A stretch of DNA of 36,924 nt from Bacteroides sp. (GTDB lineage Bacteria; Bacteroidota; Bacteroidia; Bacteroidales; SM23-62). The stretch spans positions 1 through 36,924 of the forward strand of contig DRHS01000216.1 of NCBI GenBank assembly GCA_011053095.1, in the 5' to 3' direction. The position numbers and the translations under genes were made by a program. The notes beneath the pieces were generated by a model. That model did no database searches and was not told the DNA's origin. It worked only from the letters and a program-made list of their open reading frames with translations. Below, in pieces: positions 26,379 to 34,926 of this stretch (its first letter is position 1; each line of letters begins with the position of its first letter).

Positions 26379-27428
26379 TTGAAAAAGAAGATTTTCAAAA
26401 CCCTGCGGTTCCTGCTATTCCTGTCCATTGCAGGAATACTGTTGTACTTTGCCTTCAGGGGAGTGAGTTTTGATGATTTATGGGAGAGTTTTCTAAATGC
26501 CCGGTACGGTTTCATCCTGCTCTACCTTTTATTCGGGTTTCTTTCCTTGCTGAGCCGGTCCTACCGCTGGCTGCTACTCATTGAACCCCTGAATTACAAG
26601 TCCAGTTTTATGAATAGTTTTTACGCTCTTAATACCGGGTACCTGGCAAATTTTGCATTCCCCAGGCTGGGTGAGGTGACACGCTGTGCCTCCCTTTCCA
26701 AGGCAGAAAATATCCCGGTTGACAAACTATTCGGAACCGTAATCGTTGAGAGGATAATTGACCTTGTAATGGTAACCATCCTTATGTTTGTCCTTATCAT
26801 CTTCCGTTTCGATTTTTTCGGCACCTGGCTTAATGAAAATATTTTCGGTCCCTTTGTTGACATGCTTGACCAGTCGATCGGTGGCACCTGGATTCTTCTG
26901 GTGATCCTCATTGGACTACCGACAGCACTGGTTGCACTTTATTATGCCTTTCGGGAAAAGCTCTCCAGGGTCAGTTTCATCCAGAAGATAAAGTCTTTTG
27001 CAAAGGGGATTCTCGATGGACTTAAAACGGTCTTTAAACTCAAGCGTATCTGGGCATTTCTATTCCACTCAGTCCTGATCTGGGTATTATACTGGGCCAT
27101 GACCTATGCTGCTGTATTCAGCCTGCCGGAAACTTCGGTGTTAAAGCCCGTCGATGGAGTCTTCCTGCTGGTTATCGGGACTCTCGGATTTATTGTTCCA
27201 GCCCAGGGAGGTATCGGGGCCTATCATTACCTGGCAACACTTGCACTTACCCTGTATGCAGTTCCTCGTGAAGTGGGACTAACTTACGCCACTATGACAC
27301 ATGGGGCTCAGATGATCATGCTTATTATCCTGGGACTCATTTCTTTCATGATACTATTCGCCGTTCAAAGGAAGTCCAGGATCGCTAAAACTGATTCAGA
27401 GCCAGAATTACCAGATGAAAACGAATAA
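26379..27428 (+). CDS. UPF0104/LPG-synthase-like integral membrane protein
   Basis: This protein of about 350 residues has many hydrophobic segments and belongs by pattern to the UPF0104/lysylphosphatidylglycerol synthase TM family (YbhN-like). Visible blocks are RGVSFDDLWESF, LSRSYRWLLLIEPL, NTGYLANFAFPRLGEVTRC, VIVERIIDLVMV and FIVPAQGGIGAYHYL. No soluble synthase domain follows, so lysyl transfer is unlikely; flippase or lipid-linked roles have been proposed for relatives. I start it at TTG 26379, 7 bases after panD. The ATG at 26301 lies inside panD and adds a tail that is only panD read in another frame. Confidence 0.82.
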   Translation: MKKKIFKTLRFLLFLSIAGILLYFAFRGVSFDDLWESFLNARYGFILLYLLFGFLSLLSRSYRWLLLIEPLNYKSSFMNSFYALNTGYLANFAFPRLGEVTRCASLSKAENIPVDKLFGTVIVERIIDLVMVTILMFVLIIFRFDFFGTWLNENIFGPFVDMLDQSIGGTWILLVILIGLPTALVALYYAFREKLSRVSFIQKIKSFAKGILDGLKTVFKLKRIWAFLFHSVLIWVLYWAMTYAAVFSLPETSVLKPVDGVFLLVIGTLGFIVPAQGGIGAYHYLATLALTLYAVPREVGLTYATMTHGAQMIMLIILGLISFMILFAVQRKSRIAKTDSEPELPDENE

Positions 27429-27482
27429 TATATCCCTGCCGGTACATGTTGATTATTGAGAATAATAAATGAATATCCCTGA

Positions 27483-27986
27483 ATGAGTTCAATCGAAAAA
27501 ATAAAGGCAAAAATCATCAGCCCGGAAAGACTTGGCCGAATACTTGAACAAGACAGGGAAAATGGCAAAAAGGTGGTCTTCACGAACGGTTGTTTTGATA
27601 TTCTTCACAGGGGACATATAGAGTATCTCTCAGGTGCCTCCGACCTTGGTGATGTCTTCGTGATCGGATTAAACTCAGATATCTCAGTAAGAGAACTGAA
27701 GGGGGAAAACCGGCCGGCTATTGATGAACAGTCACGCTCCCTTACAATGGCCTCCTTCGAATATGTAGATTATCTGGTCCTGTTCGATGAAGATACACCA
27801 TCCGAACTGATGTCAGTACTGAAGCCTGATATTTGGGTGAAAGGAGCAGATTACAAGAACATAGAAGAACTTCCGGAACACAAGGTGATGATGGAAATTG
27901 GAGGGGAAGTTGTTATCTTGCCATATGTGGAAGGATTTTCCACAAGCGACATCTACAAAAAAATTCTTGGCTCTGCAAAAAGCTAA
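27483..27986 (+). CDS. rfaE2: Heptose 1-phosphate adenylyltransferase (RfaE2/HldE-C)
   Basis: This 167-residue cytidylyltransferase-fold enzyme has VVFTNGCFDILHRGHIEYL with H42 and H45 of the HxGH motif, then VIGLNSDISVRELKGENRP and a WVKGADYKNIEELPE block. It matches the C-terminal half of HldE. It would activate D-glycero-beta-D-manno-heptose 1-phosphate to ADP-heptose for lipopolysaccharide or S-layer glycan. The kinase half is not in the window. Many Bacteroidota carry this stand-alone form next to the UPF0104-type gene and radA. Its 3' end overlaps the proposed radA start by 20 bases. Confidence 0.9.
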   Translation: MSSIEKIKAKIISPERLGRILEQDRENGKKVVFTNGCFDILHRGHIEYLSGASDLGDVFVIGLNSDISVRELKGENRPAIDEQSRSLTMASFEYVDYLVLFDEDTPSELMSVLKPDIWVKGADYKNIEELPEHKVMMEIGGEVVILPYVEGFSTSDIYKKILGSAKS

Positions 27987-29337
27987 ATCAAAATCTGAAT
28001 TCGTTTGCCAGCAATGCGGTGCAAAATCCGCAAAATGGATAGGGCGTTGTCCCTCCTGCGGCGATTGGAATACCTATGCCGAGGAACTTAAACCCAAAGC
28101 GAAAAGCGGTCCAAGTCCCACACAGGCCTCAGCCTCAATACTTCTTCCCATAACAGAAGTGCAGTCAGTCAACAGGAACAGGATGAAAACCGGGATGGAA
28201 GAGTTTGACAGATTGCTTGGCGGGGGACTGGTTTCAGGGTCAATGGTCCTTATAGGAGGAGAGCCCGGGATAGGAAAATCAACCCTTGCCCTGCAAATAG
28301 CACTCCTGCTCAAAGACCGGAAAGTACTTTATCTCTCAGGCGAAGAAAGCGCAGAACAGATCCGTATCAGGGCCGACCGGATTGGAAAAGTCCACCCCCA
28401 TTGCCTTATACTGAACGAAACCTGGCTTGAGAATATCCTCGCCCATATGGAGCATGATCCTCCTGACCTGGTGATAATTGATTCCATACAAACACTATAT
28501 TCAGACCAGCTGGAGTCCTCTCCCGGAACCATCTCTCAGGTGCGCGAATGTGCAACCCGAATGCTCCAGTATACTAAAAACCGCGGGATTCCTGTGATCC
28601 TGATCGGTCATATCAATAAGGAAGGGAACCTTGCGGGACCCAAGGTCCTGGAACATATTGTCGATGTGGTTCTTCAGTTTGAAGGTGACCGCCACTATGC
28701 TTACCGAATCCTCAGAGCCTCAAAAAACCGTTTCGGAGCCACCTCCGAGCTGGGCATTTTCGAAATGACGGGAACCGGACTGAGAGAAATTAGTAATCCA
28801 TCTGAAATATTGCTTTCCCATGGGGATGAGAACATGAGTGGAATAGCCATCGCCGCCACACTCAATGGGAACCGTCCTTTACTGATAGAGGTACAGAGCC
28901 TTGTTAGCTCTGCAGTCTATGGAACACCCCAGCGCTCATGTACAGGATTTGATACACGCAGGCTGAATATGCTTCTGGCAGTTCTGGAGAAAAGGGCCGG
29001 ATTCCGACTCGGGGCCAAGGATGTATTCCTGAATATTGCCGGGGGAATAAAAGTTGACGATCCCGCAATCGACCTTGCTGTCACAACTGCAATACTTTCA
29101 TCCAGTGTGGAGATTCCGGTAGATAAAACTTTGTGTTTTGCCGCTGAAGTAGGACTCTCTGGAGAGGTTCGCCCGGTAAGCCGTATCGAACAAAGAATAA
29201 CCGAGGCTGAGAAGCTTGGGTTCCAGACAATATTCGTTTCCAGATACAATAAAAAGGGACTTGATCCCGCTAAATACAAGATAGGTATTAAATTTGTCAG
29301 CAAGGTAGAAGAAGTATTTAAACAGTTGTTCGAATAA
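27967..29337 (+). CDS. radA: DNA repair protein RadA
   Basis: RadA is a RecA-like helicase that helps branch migration in recombination. I start it at TTG 27967 (product MALQKAKSKSEFVCQQCG), giving the usual 456 residues. The ATG at 27898 adds a tail that is rfaE2 in another frame. The N-terminal zinc finger has C14, C17, C28 and C31 (CQQC...CPSC). Walker A is GEPGIGKSTL at about 98-107. The RadA-specific KNRFG motif is at 253-257 (SKNRFGATSELG), and a Lon-protease-like C-terminal domain follows (GIKVDDPAIDLAV). All key parts are intact. Confidence 0.94.
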   Translation: MALQKAKSKSEFVCQQCGAKSAKWIGRCPSCGDWNTYAEELKPKAKSGPSPTQASASILLPITEVQSVNRNRMKTGMEEFDRLLGGGLVSGSMVLIGGEPGIGKSTLALQIALLLKDRKVLYLSGEESAEQIRIRADRIGKVHPHCLILNETWLENILAHMEHDPPDLVIIDSIQTLYSDQLESSPGTISQVRECATRMLQYTKNRGIPVILIGHINKEGNLAGPKVLEHIVDVVLQFEGDRHYAYRILRASKNRFGATSELGIFEMTGTGLREISNPSEILLSHGDENMSGIAIAATLNGNRPLLIEVQSLVSSAVYGTPQRSCTGFDTRRLNMLLAVLEKRAGFRLGAKDVFLNIAGGIKVDDPAIDLAVTTAILSSSVEIPVDKTLCFAAEVGLSGEVRPVSRIEQRITEAEKLGFQTIFVSRYNKKGLDPAKYKIGIKFVSKVEEVFKQLFE

Positions 29338-29367
29338 ATTTTCTAAATTTCACTATCATTTAAGCTC

Positions 29368-29844
29368 ATGGCTTTCAAGCTGTCAGATACTCTGTTAATA
29401 GAAGGCTATAAGCCCACCTCCGAACCTTATGAGATCGAGGTCCCGGAAATCCAGAGTGGAGACACCTACTATTTCATAACTGGCAGTGGACTAAAGTACC
29501 AGGTGAGGTTCGGGAAAAAAAGGAATAATTACCTGGGCAACATCATTAATTTCAGCGTCCTGAGTGACGAATTCGAAGACGAGTACGATGAAACCAACAG
29601 AGGTGAAGTTTACCGGATCATAGCCACAGTCATGGAGATTGTTCGCATCTATCACGAGAATCATATCCATTCCGACACCTACGAATTCACAGGAGAGTTC
29701 AAGGATGAACATGAAACTCAGTCTGCTTCTATACGAACCCGTCTGTATTACAGATATGCCCAGCGAGTACTGAACAAATTCTGGATACCTGAAATAGAAG
29801 GGAATAAGGTTACCATACATAAGGTCCGTAATATTCGGGACTGA
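29368..29844 (+). CDS. Hypothetical cytoplasmic protein
   Basis: This 158-residue protein starts [16 protein letters not shown] and has no signal peptide or membrane segment. The N-terminal half alternates hydrophobic and polar residues and looks beta-rich ([21 protein letters not shown]). An acidic stretch follows ([14 protein letters not shown]), then a helix-like stretch ([20 protein letters not shown]) and a basic C-terminal helix ([17 protein letters not shown]). I do not recognise the family. It lies 30 bases after radA and 24 before the ABC gene and so is probably in the same transcription unit. Coding character matches its neighbours, so I believe it is real. Confidence 0.75.
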   Translation: MAFKLSDTLLIEGYKPTSEPYEIEVPEIQSGDTYYFITGSGLKYQVRFGKKRNNYLGNIINFSVLSDEFEDEYDETNRGEVYRIIATVMEIVRIYHENHIHSDTYEFTGEFKDEHETQSASIRTRLYYRYAQRVLNKFWIPEIEGNKVTIHKVRNIRD

Positions 29845-29868
29845 CCGAAAGGATCATAAATACCTAAC

Positions 29869-31686
29869 GTGCTTACTGTTAAAAACCTTTGCATTAGCCT
29901 CAGAGAAGGAAACCTTGAAAGAAAAGTTGTTGAGGATGTCTCATTTACTCTAAAACCAGGTGAATCACTGGGGATCGTTGGAGAATCCGGATCCGGTAAA
30001 ACCATCACAGCTCTTTCCATTCTGCATTTGCTGCCTCCGGGAATCAGGATCTCTGCCGGAGAAATCCTTTTGGATCCTATTGAAAAACGCTCTTTGGTCT
30101 CAGAAACATCCGATCGGGAGGTCCCGGTAATTAATCTTACTACCCTGAGTGAGAAACAAATGCAGGCATACCGCGGGAATGTGATCTCCATGATCTTCCA
30201 GGAGCCAATGACCAGCCTCAATCCATCCATGAGATGCGGTGAACAGATAAGGGAAGCTGTACGTCTTCATACGGATATCAATCAGGCTGAACTAAAGCAT
30301 AAAGTCCTCTCACTGATGAAGGAGGTAGATTTGCCGGGCGAGATCGGATTTTACCGGAAGTATCCTCATCAGTTGAGTGGGGGACAAAGGCAACGGATTA
30401 TGATAGCAATGGCCCTTGCAGGTAATCCGGGCATACTGATTGCAGATGAACCCACAACTGCACTTGATGTAACCGTCCAGAAAAAAATCCTTGAGCTCCT
30501 TCAGGATATAAAACAGAAAAGAAAGATGAGCATGCTTTTCATCTCACATGACCTTGGTGTGATATCGACAGTCTGTGATAATGCTCTTGTCATGTACGAA
30601 GGCAAAATCGTTGAATCTGGGAAGGTTTCAAAATTATTCAGCAAGCCGGAGCATCCTTATACCAGGGGACTGATAGCATGCCGGCCGGGCATCCATACTG
30701 CGAAATCAACGGGTAATAGACCTGGACACCTTCCAACTCTCGAAGATTTTATGGACATGGAAGATCATATCGGGCGGCCGGAAGATCAGTCTGTATCTTC
30801 GACGGCTCAATCCGGTCCCCGGAAAACCAGCACAGTGATACCGAAAGTTCTGGCAGAATCAGAGGGTGTTTTTACACCGCTTCTGGAAGTGAAAAATCTT
30901 TCCGTTGCTTATTCCCTTAAAAAGAACCTTCTTGGCAGAGAGGTCAGGAGCCATCGGGCCGTTAATGATTTTAGTTTTAGCATTGCTCCAGGTGAAACTC
31001 TTGGGCTTATAGGAGAATCCGGCTGTGGAAAATCTACTCTTGGGAGAAGCATCATCCGTCTGATCCGGTCACGTGAAGGCAACATATTATACGAGGGCAA
31101 GGATGTTTCATCCCTTGCAGGAAAGGAACTAAACCGGTTCAGGCAGAAAGTTCAGTTCATCTTCCAGGATCCATACTCATCCCTTAATCCCCGGATCACA
31201 GCAGGTCAGTCAATAATGGAGGTAATGAAGGTTCATGGTATCCATCCCGGCAGGAAAGAAAGAAAGCAGGCTGTATCTGATCTGCTTGAACAGGTCGGAC
31301 TTGCAAAGGAGCACTTTGAAAGGTATCCGCATGAGTTTAGCGGGGGACAAAGACAAAGGATCGGGTTGGCCAGGGCCCTGGCTACCAATCCTGAACTTAT
31401 TATCCTTGATGAATCCGTTTCTTCTCTGGATGTTTCTGTTCAGGCCGTGATCCTGAACCTTCTGAATGATCTGAAAAATAGTTTTGGACTGACCTACCTG
31501 TTTATTTCTCATGATCTCTCCGTCGTCCGACACATGTCTGACCGGATCCTGGTAATGAAAGACGGCAAACTTGTGGAGGAAGGTACAGGAGAGCAGATAT
31601 TCGCACATCCCTCAAGTACTTATACCAGAGAATTAGTCAATTCAATTTTAATCGATACCCCAAAAACTGATGCCCGCCAATCCTGA
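29869..31686 (+). CDS. Two-domain peptide/oligopeptide ABC transporter ATPase (DppD-DppF fusion)
   Basis: This 605-residue protein joins two nickel/peptide-type ATPase domains in one chain, like YejF or GsiA. Domain 1 has Walker A GESGSGKT at 38-45, an [14 protein letters not shown]-loop, LSGGQRQRI signature and [10 protein letters not shown] Walker B. Its C-terminal tail [15 protein letters not shown] is of the oligo_HPY kind. Domain 2 has GESGCGKS at about 382-389, [28 protein letters not shown] and [12 protein letters not shown]. The start is GTG at 29869. No permease or binding-protein genes are nearby, so the transport partners must be encoded elsewhere. An SDR gene follows after 3 bases. 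Confidence 0.92.
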   Translation: MLTVKNLCISLREGNLERKVVEDVSFTLKPGESLGIVGESGSGKTITALSILHLLPPGIRISAGEILLDPIEKRSLVSETSDREVPVINLTTLSEKQMQAYRGNVISMIFQEPMTSLNPSMRCGEQIREAVRLHTDINQAELKHKVLSLMKEVDLPGEIGFYRKYPHQLSGGQRQRIMIAMALAGNPGILIADEPTTALDVTVQKKILELLQDIKQKRKMSMLFISHDLGVISTVCDNALVMYEGKIVESGKVSKLFSKPEHPYTRGLIACRPGIHTAKSTGNRPGHLPTLEDFMDMEDHIGRPEDQSVSSTAQSGPRKTSTVIPKVLAESEGVFTPLLEVKNLSVAYSLKKNLLGREVRSHRAVNDFSFSIAPGETLGLIGESGCGKSTLGRSIIRLIRSREGNILYEGKDVSSLAGKELNRFRQKVQFIFQDPYSSLNPRITAGQSIMEVMKVHGIHPGRKERKQAVSDLLEQVGLAKEHFERYPHEFSGGQRQRIGLARALATNPELIILDESVSSLDVSVQAVILNLLNDLKNSFGLTYLFISHDLSVVRHMSDRILVMKDGKLVEEGTGEQIFAHPSSTYTRELVNSILIDTPKTDARQS

Positions 31687-31689
31687 ATC

Positions 31690-32463
31690 ATGAGCAAAAA
31701 AACAATTGTAATAACAGGGAGTACCAGGGGACTGGGAGCCGGTCTTGCAAAGGAATTTTTAATGCTTGGCCATAATGTGGTGATTAATGGACGAAGTGAG
31801 GAAAAAACCAATCAGGCTGTAGCTGAATTTCAAAAACTCAGTCCCTCAGTAATCGGAGTTGCCGGCAGTGTCAGTATTGAAGAAACACATCATAAATTAA
31901 TCCGGCAGTCCACCGCGAGCTTCGGCCATATTGACGTTTGGATTAACAATGCCGGAATACCCCAGACTTTTAAAGAGTTCAGGGAGATCGGGACAGATGA
32001 AATTCATGGAATCATAAATACCAATATCGCCGGATTGTTAATGGGAACTAAAATTGTAGTAAACCATATGCTTGAACAGGGATACGGCAAAATTTTCAAT
32101 GTTGAAGGATTTGGAAGTGACGGAAGAACAATGAATAAATTAACCCTGTACGGCACCACAAAAAGAGCTGTAAATTATTTTACAAAATCCTTCTCAAAAG
32201 AGATGAAAAATACCGGTGTACAGGTAGGCATCTTAAGTCCGGGAATGGTACGGACAGATTTTCTTGACCCTCCTGGATTGTCTGACTCCCCGGAAGATAT
32301 GAAACGGTTTGAAAAAGTATATGATATCCTTGCCGAGGAAGTGGATGTCGTTTCAAAATTTCTGGTGCGCCGAATACTTCAAAGCACCGGAAATTATGAC
32401 CGTATCGAGTACCTTACCAAATCCAGACTGGCAGTTAAAATGCTAAAGATGCTGTTCCGCTAA
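31690..32463 (+). CDS. SDR resembling chlorophyll(ide) b reductase (NYC1/NOL)
   Basis: This 257-residue classical-type SDR has the cofactor motif GSTRGLGAGLA at 10-20, NNAG at 86-89, and Y154/K158 in LYGTTKRAVNYF. The usual NISS catalytic serine block is replaced by IFNVEGFGSDGRT. That segment, together with LSPGMVRTDFL and the YDILAEEVDVVSKFLVRRIL tail, closely follows plant NYC1/NOL chlorophyll b reductases (IFNxDGxGSDGR, LSPGMVTTDLL). A non-photosynthetic organism would not have that substrate, so the true substrate is unknown. The gene starts 3 bases after the ABC ATPase and its stop overlaps the stop of the convergent PBP1A gene by 4 bases. Confidence 0.78.
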   Translation: MSKKTIVITGSTRGLGAGLAKEFLMLGHNVVINGRSEEKTNQAVAEFQKLSPSVIGVAGSVSIEETHHKLIRQSTASFGHIDVWINNAGIPQTFKEFREIGTDEIHGIINTNIAGLLMGTKIVVNHMLEQGYGKIFNVEGFGSDGRTMNKLTLYGTTKRAVNYFTKSFSKEMKNTGVQVGILSPGMVRTDFLDPPGLSDSPEDMKRFEKVYDILAEEVDVVSKFLVRRILQSTGNYDRIEYLTKSRLAVKMLKMLFR

Positions 32464-34814
32464 AAGTCCTCTTCCCAAATCTCGTAGTCGAATGTTTTGG
32501 TTGCTTCGCTGATATCATCCACACAGTCAAGCAGAAGATTGAAGTTTGGTGGTTTTTCAAATCTGTCTTCCTGGTATATCCCGCGGGTGCTGTCTGCATA
32601 GACTTTGGCCATGAAACGTCCATAGATGGGAAGAGCCATATTGGCTCCCTGACCAAGTGACATGTTATCGAAATGAATAGACCGGTCATCTCCGCCTACC
32701 CATACACCCGCAACAAGATTGGGAGCGATCCCCATGTACCAACCGTCTGAGTGGTTCTGTGTTGTCCCTGTTTTACCTCCCATTTCAGCTTCAATCCCAA
32801 AGACGTTCCGGATTCGGTAGGTTGCTGTTCCGCCATTCACCACACCTTTAAGCAGATCTACCATCAGATAGGCTGTTTTTTCAGAGAATGCCTCACTCTG
32901 TTTGGCCTGGAATCTGGATAGGATATTACCGTTTTTGTCTTCAATCCGGGTTACGAATATGGGTTCAATATACACACCTTTATTGGCAAAGGTATTGTAG
33001 GCTCCTACCATCTCGTACAGGGTGACATCCGAGGTTCCGTAGATAATAGAGTTTACTGCAGCTATTCGACTGCGAACTCCCATTTTCTTAATTACATCAT
33101 CGATGATAACCTGTGGGGGATACTGTTTCACCAGCCATGCAGATACATTATTCACCGAGTTTGCCAGTCCCCATCTAAGTGTAACCATCTTTCCGAGATT
33201 CCGGGAGCTGCTTCTCGGGGTCCATGTTGAGTCTCTGTCCTCAAAAGTCTGGGGAACATTCGGCACCTTGTAGCAAGGATCATAGCCTTCCTGCATAGCT
33301 AGTGTGTACAGGAAGGGTTTAAAGATCGAACCGGCCTGTCTGCCCCCCATTGTAATAGGATCGTATTTAAAATATTTGAAATTTGGTCCCCCGACATAGG
33401 CCCGCACATGCCCTGTACCGGGTTCCATTGCCATCATTGCAGCTCTCAGGAAATACTTATACCAGATTAGGGAATCAAGAGGAGACATGATGGTATCTTT
33501 CTCTCCTCCCCAGGAAAATACCCTCATCTTCACCGGTGTATTGAAGGAACTTTCAATGGAATCAACCGAAACTCCTGCATTCCGTAGTCCCCGGTAGCGA
33601 TCCGAATTCCTCATGGAGCGTCTGATAAGTCTTTTAACCTGCTCCTCATCCAGATCCTCTGAAAAAGGTGCAGTTGGACTTTCCTCCTTCTCAGTATAAA
33701 AAGCATCCTGCAGGTTTTCGGCAAGATGTTCAACTACAGACTCCTCCGCAAACTCCTGAAGCTTGCTGTCTAAGGTTGTATAGATCCTGAGTCCATCTCT
33801 GTATATATTATATGGAGACCCATCCGGCTTCCGGTTTTTATGAGCCCATCCGAAAAGTGGGTTCTCCTCCCATTGTATGGAATCCTTCTCATACTGGCTG
33901 AACAAAAAATATTCCCTTCGCCTGGGTTTATCCTTGGCCATGACCTTGGCAAGATATTGACGCAGATAGGTTGCGAGTCCCACATTATGATCCTGTACCC
34001 TGTAATTAAGTCCTATAGGCAAGGCTGAGAGGGAGTCAAATTCCATCTCTGTCAGGAAATCATATTTAAGCATCTGGCTCATCACAATGTCTCTCCGGAA
34101 TTTGGACCTTTGAGGATTTCTCACCGGAGAATACCGGGTAGGGGCTTTCAGGAGTCCAATCAGCACAGCGGCCTGTTCCACTGCTATGGAGTCGGGTGAA
34201 GTATCGAAGAACACATCGCAGGCGGTTTTAATTCCAAAGGTGTTATGACCAAAGGGAACCGTATTCAGATACATCACCAGTATTTCGTTTTTAGTGTAGT
34301 TACGTTCCAGCTTGACTGAAGTATTCCACTCCTTAAACTTGGAGACGCCAAGCTTTATGTATCGCCTGGGCTTCCAGCTGTAATAGGTTGTGTCCCGGGG
34401 ATAAAGATTTTTGGCCAGCTGCTGGGTGATGGTACTTCCACCCCCTGCGTCCTGTCTCAGAATTACTGACTTGATAATCATCCTGGCCGTCCCTCGGGCA
34501 TCCACACCGGAATGCCTGTTGAAACGAATGTCTTCTGTGGAAATGAGTGCATTTACAATATGCGCAGAGAGCTCGTCAAAATCAACATAGGAACGGTTCT
34601 CCAGGGCAAAGGGTCCCAGTAGTACTGAGTCTGCCGAGAAAACTAGAGAGGCCAGGTTATTTTTTGGATTTTCAAGTTCCTCAAATGTGGGAATATAACC
34701 CAGCTTTCCCTGGGCCAGGAGTATAAACATCAGGGTCAACAGGATAAAAGGCACCGAAAATATTCCCCAAAGAATAATAAGATACCTCTTCCAAAGCCGC
34801 GGGGTGTTTGACAT
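32460..34814 (-). CDS. Class A penicillin-binding protein (PBP1A type)
   Basis: This bifunctional enzyme polymerises and cross-links peptidoglycan. The 784-residue protein has one N-terminal membrane anchor (about 11-34). A GT51 glycosyltransferase domain follows (E94 in ISTEDIRF, GGSTITQQLAKN at 125-136, RNYTKNEILVMYLN at 171-184). The transpeptidase domain has S496xxK499 in QAGSIFKP, SVN at 553-555 and KTGTT at 681-685. All catalytic motifs are intact. The length and the order are typical for Bacteroidota PBP1A. It is transcribed towards the SDR gene and is divergent from topA. Confidence 0.95.
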   Translation of the reverse strand: MSNTPRLWKRYLIILWGIFSVPFILLTLMFILLAQGKLGYIPTFEELENPKNNLASLVFSADSVLLGPFALENRSYVDFDELSAHIVNALISTEDIRFNRHSGVDARGTARMIIKSVILRQDAGGGSTITQQLAKNLYPRDTTYYSWKPRRYIKLGVSKFKEWNTSVKLERNYTKNEILVMYLNTVPFGHNTFGIKTACDVFFDTSPDSIAVEQAAVLIGLLKAPTRYSPVRNPQRSKFRRDIVMSQMLKYDFLTEMEFDSLSALPIGLNYRVQDHNVGLATYLRQYLAKVMAKDKPRRREYFLFSQYEKDSIQWEENPLFGWAHKNRKPDGSPYNIYRDGLRIYTTLDSKLQEFAEESVVEHLAENLQDAFYTEKEESPTAPFSEDLDEEQVKRLIRRSMRNSDRYRGLRNAGVSVDSIESSFNTPVKMRVFSWGGEKDTIMSPLDSLIWYKYFLRAAMMAMEPGTGHVRAYVGGPNFKYFKYDPITMGGRQAGSIFKPFLYTLAMQEGYDPCYKVPNVPQTFEDRDSTWTPRSSSRNLGKMVTLRWGLANSVNNVSAWLVKQYPPQVIIDDVIKKMGVRSRIAAVNSIIYGTSDVTLYEMVGAYNTFANKGVYIEPIFVTRIEDKNGNILSRFQAKQSEAFSEKTAYLMVDLLKGVVNGGTATYRIRNVFGIEAEMGGKTGTTQNHSDGWYMGIAPNLVAGVWVGGDDRSIHFDNMSLGQGANMALPIYGRFMAKVYADSTRGIYQEDRFEKPPNFNLLLDCVDDISEATKTFDYEIWEEDF

Positions 34815-34832
34815 TCAGGCTGTAATTTGCGG

Positions 34833-34840
34833 CTAAAATA
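34833..34840 (-). promoter_or_regulatory. Possible PBP1A -7 element (TATTTTAG)
   Basis: One mismatch to TAnnTTTG on the minus strand, about 18 bases upstream of the PBP1A start. Weak on its own. Confidence 0.25.
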
Positions 34841-34860
34841 CTAATAATTTAAATTAAAAT

Positions 34861-34892
34861 TTTGAAGTTCGCACCCGTTTTATCTTACTTTG
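34861..34892 (+). promoter_or_regulatory. Putative topA promoter (TTTG - 20 - TTACTTTG)
   Basis: A TTTG box at 34861-34864 is 20 bases before TTACTTTG (34885-34892), which differs from TAnnTTTG at one position. The spacing is the usual one for the Bacteroidota primary sigma factor. The topA ATG follows 34 bases later. This is the only place in the window where I see both boxes well spaced. Confidence 0.5.
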
Positions 34893-34926
34893 TGGTGTTT
34901 TTAATCAAAATGAATGGGTATTTGAG

